A DNA stretch of 21,966 bases, taken from a virus. The stretch spans positions 1 through 21,966 of the IMG/VR virus record IMGVR_UViG_3300024267_000035; one strand, written 5' to 3'. Below are positions 20,429-21,966 of the stretch, piece after piece. A program made the position numbers and the translations under genes. The stretch's first letter is position 1. Each line of letters begins with the position of its first letter. The notes under the pieces are model-generated. The model was not told the DNA's origin. It did not search any database and saw nothing but the letters and a program-made list of their open reading frames with translations.

Positions 20429-21966
20429 TTATGACTTTATTTTTATCATAGGTTTAATGTCGTAAGAATATCCTAATCTTTTATTATATATCAATCTAAA
20501 ATTCATAGGCTTTTGTTTATGAGATTTAAATCTAAAATTGTTGTCTGGTGTAAACCCACCAGCACGAATATCTTCACCTATATTTATTATTGATGAAGGT
20601 CTTCCTTTAAAGTCTCTAGTATATAACGATATAGAATCTACTACAAATTTTTCAATAATATTATTATTAATATAGAAATTTGCGTCATCGATCAAAGTTG
20701 TTTTATCCCCAGCTGAATCTTCAGCATTCACATACTTATTTATTACATCAAACACTCCGTCATTTCTTAGTAATCTAGTAGCAGCATCAGTAATATAAAA
20801 ATCTGCAACTATTTGTTTTTCATCCTCAAATACAGTTACTTCAGCCTTATTTATACCATTCTTTAAAATAAAATCTAAATCTTCTTGACTATCTACATTT
20901 TCATATGTAAAAGAAGTAACATCATACTCGTTTTTAATCTTCATCGTAGTAGATCCAAGATAAGATTTTTCCTCTGTATTATCTAATGTACCTGGTATAT
21001 CTTCAGATTTTCCACCTGATAATGCTCTAGTATAATAATTTGCATCCCATGAAGATCTAAATACGTTTACATCTTTTTTAGAAATAGCGATTTCATTAAT
21101 ACGAGGGTACAATGGTAATTTATCAGAAGATTCTGAGAGTTTGGTAATACCGTTTGGATTTATTTCATTTACTTTATGATAAAAATGATTTTTTATAATG
21201 CCCCAATTAGAATCATGTATATCATTATCTATAATAAGACCTACATTGAACGTAGTACCACATCTATTATATCTATTATAATATGATTTGGCAGTTTTTA
21301 ATTCATATGAGTTATTCATGGCATGTTTGTATAAAAATGACTCAAATACAGACTCTCTGTTATCTACAGTGGCTTGTACTCTATTAGATTTAAAATGAGC
21401 ATACATGTCAGTAAATGTAACAACTGGTTTAAATCCTACAGTATATGATCCACTGTGTCTTATTAAGAATGGATAATATTCAGCCTCACTTGATTTAATT
21501 AAATTATAACCAATAATACCTTTAAACAATTTAAAACTTTTCGGTTTATCATTATCTTCTTCTACAGAAAGTGTTGCATATTTTACAATTTCATTTCCAT
21601 CTTCAAAATTAATAGTAAATCTATTTGCATTTATTTCTCCATTTTCTTCTACCGTAGTATACTTAACACTATCATCATTTAAGTTTATCATTTCAGCAAC
21701 ACTGTTAATAGATAACTTTTCTAGAAGAGCTTTGTGTATGTTTGTACCTCCGTCCTTATAGTAATACTTTATTTTACTTTGTAAATAGTTAGGTAAAAAC
21801 TCAACATCTAAAACATCATATGGATCATTTACGTTTACAGGTTTCCCTTGTACTTTAATTGAATTATCATCTTCTACTGTATAAATTGAAAACTTATAAA
21901 TTGTATTTCCAGGTGTTTCAGGATATAAATCCATTAAAACCTCACCATATAACCCATTCTCTCCCA
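20429..21966 (-). CDS. C-terminal part of a large virion structural protein (5' end outside the window)
   Basis: An ATG at 21934 would give 501 residues, but the same frame stays open to the window edge (GENGLYGEVL before the Met). That stretch is G-containing and codon-like, unlike the A-rich, G-poor leaders of the other genes here. I therefore treat the gene as 5'-partial. The visible part is Asn/Asp/Tyr-rich, mixed alpha-beta, with no membrane segment and one Cys in RYNRCGTTF, and it ends in Lys-rich PMIKIKS. No catalytic motif is seen. The position before a collagen-like fibre gene suggests a tail, baseplate or fibre-base component. No family is recognised. Confidence 0.6.
   Translation of the reverse strand, partial: GENGLYGEVLMDLYPETPGNTIYKFSIYTVEDDNSIKVQGKPVNVNDPYDVLDVEFLPNYLQSKIKYYYKDGGTNIHKALLEKLSINSVAEMINLNDDSVKYTTVEENGEINANRFTINFEDGNEIVKYATLSVEEDNDKPKSFKLFKGIIGYNLIKSSEAEYYPFLIRHSGSYTVGFKPVVTFTDMYAHFKSNRVQATVDNRESVFESFLYKHAMNNSYELKTAKSYYNRYNRCGTTFNVGLIIDNDIHDSNWGIIKNHFYHKVNEINPNGITKLSESSDKLPLYPRINEIAISKKDVNVFRSSWDANYYTRALSGGKSEDIPGTLDNTEEKSYLGSTTMKIKNEYDVTSFTYENVDSQEDLDFILKNGINKAEVTVFEDEKQIVADFYITDAATRLLRNDGVFDVINKYVNAEDSAGDKTTLIDDANFYINNNIIEKFVVDSISLYTRDFKGRPSSIINIGEDIRAGGFTPDNNFRFKSHKQKPMNFRLIYNKRLGYSYDIKPMIKIKS

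Noticed and set aside
51-21000. Plus-strand frames of 60-116 residues (for example 3921-4271 and 4676-4948)
   Set aside because: They lie opposite well-supported minus-strand genes, have low-complexity hydrophobic translations and no leaders; they are antisense shadows.

Overview
The window is an AT-rich stretch of a tailed-phage genome of the T4-like (myovirus) type. Every recognised gene lies on the minus strand, so transcription runs from high to low coordinates. Genes are tightly packed, often with abutting or overlapping stop and start codons. Four features suggest a host in Bacteroidota, probably a flavobacterium: start codons sit in A-rich leaders almost without Shine-Dalgarno sequences, one virion protein begins with a BACON domain, one protein ends in a short outer-membrane-like beta region, and base composition is AT-rich. 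This host assignment is inference.

Region A (about 13.9-22.0 kb) is a structural module. It holds a large virion protein cut by the window edge, a collagen-like fibre protein, a BACON / Pro-Thr repeat / Hint-domain protein, a membrane-anchored coiled-coil protein that could act in lysis, a 687-residue beta-rich virion protein, a gp19-like tail tube protein and a small glycine-zipper protein. Region B (about 8.6-13.9 kb) is a replication/recombination cluster: RuvC-like resolvase, a 56-residue small protein, gp32-like single-strand binding protein, gp61-like primase, a 73-residue protein, UvsY-like mediator and UvsW-like helicase. Region C (1-8.6 kb) contains seven genes, six of whose products carry a short peptide of the form M-K-x-hydrophobic-x-x-F-x-x-F-hydrophobic-x-E. 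This resembles the capsid-targeting sequence of T4 internal proteins (IPI-III, Alt), which the gp21-type prohead protease removes after (I/L/V)-x-E.

The most interesting reading is that Region C is an internal-head-protein or 'ejectome' module. It appears to pack a ligase-superfamily enzyme, a ligase-like/NMN-adenylyltransferase fusion with a targeting-like peptide at its C-terminus, and a 765-residue apparent polyprotein whose modules are joined by near-identical E-S-V-V-T-E-A linkers. A second notable protein is the BACON-Hint protein, which has an intact Hint active site (Cys287, His371, His439-Asn440) but no nucleophile after the Asn, suggesting self-cleavage rather than splicing. A recurring ATATATAATA box lies upstream of several genes and may be the phage's late promoter. 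No tRNA, CRISPR array, IS element or attachment site was seen. All assignments come from reading motifs by eye; no database search was run.
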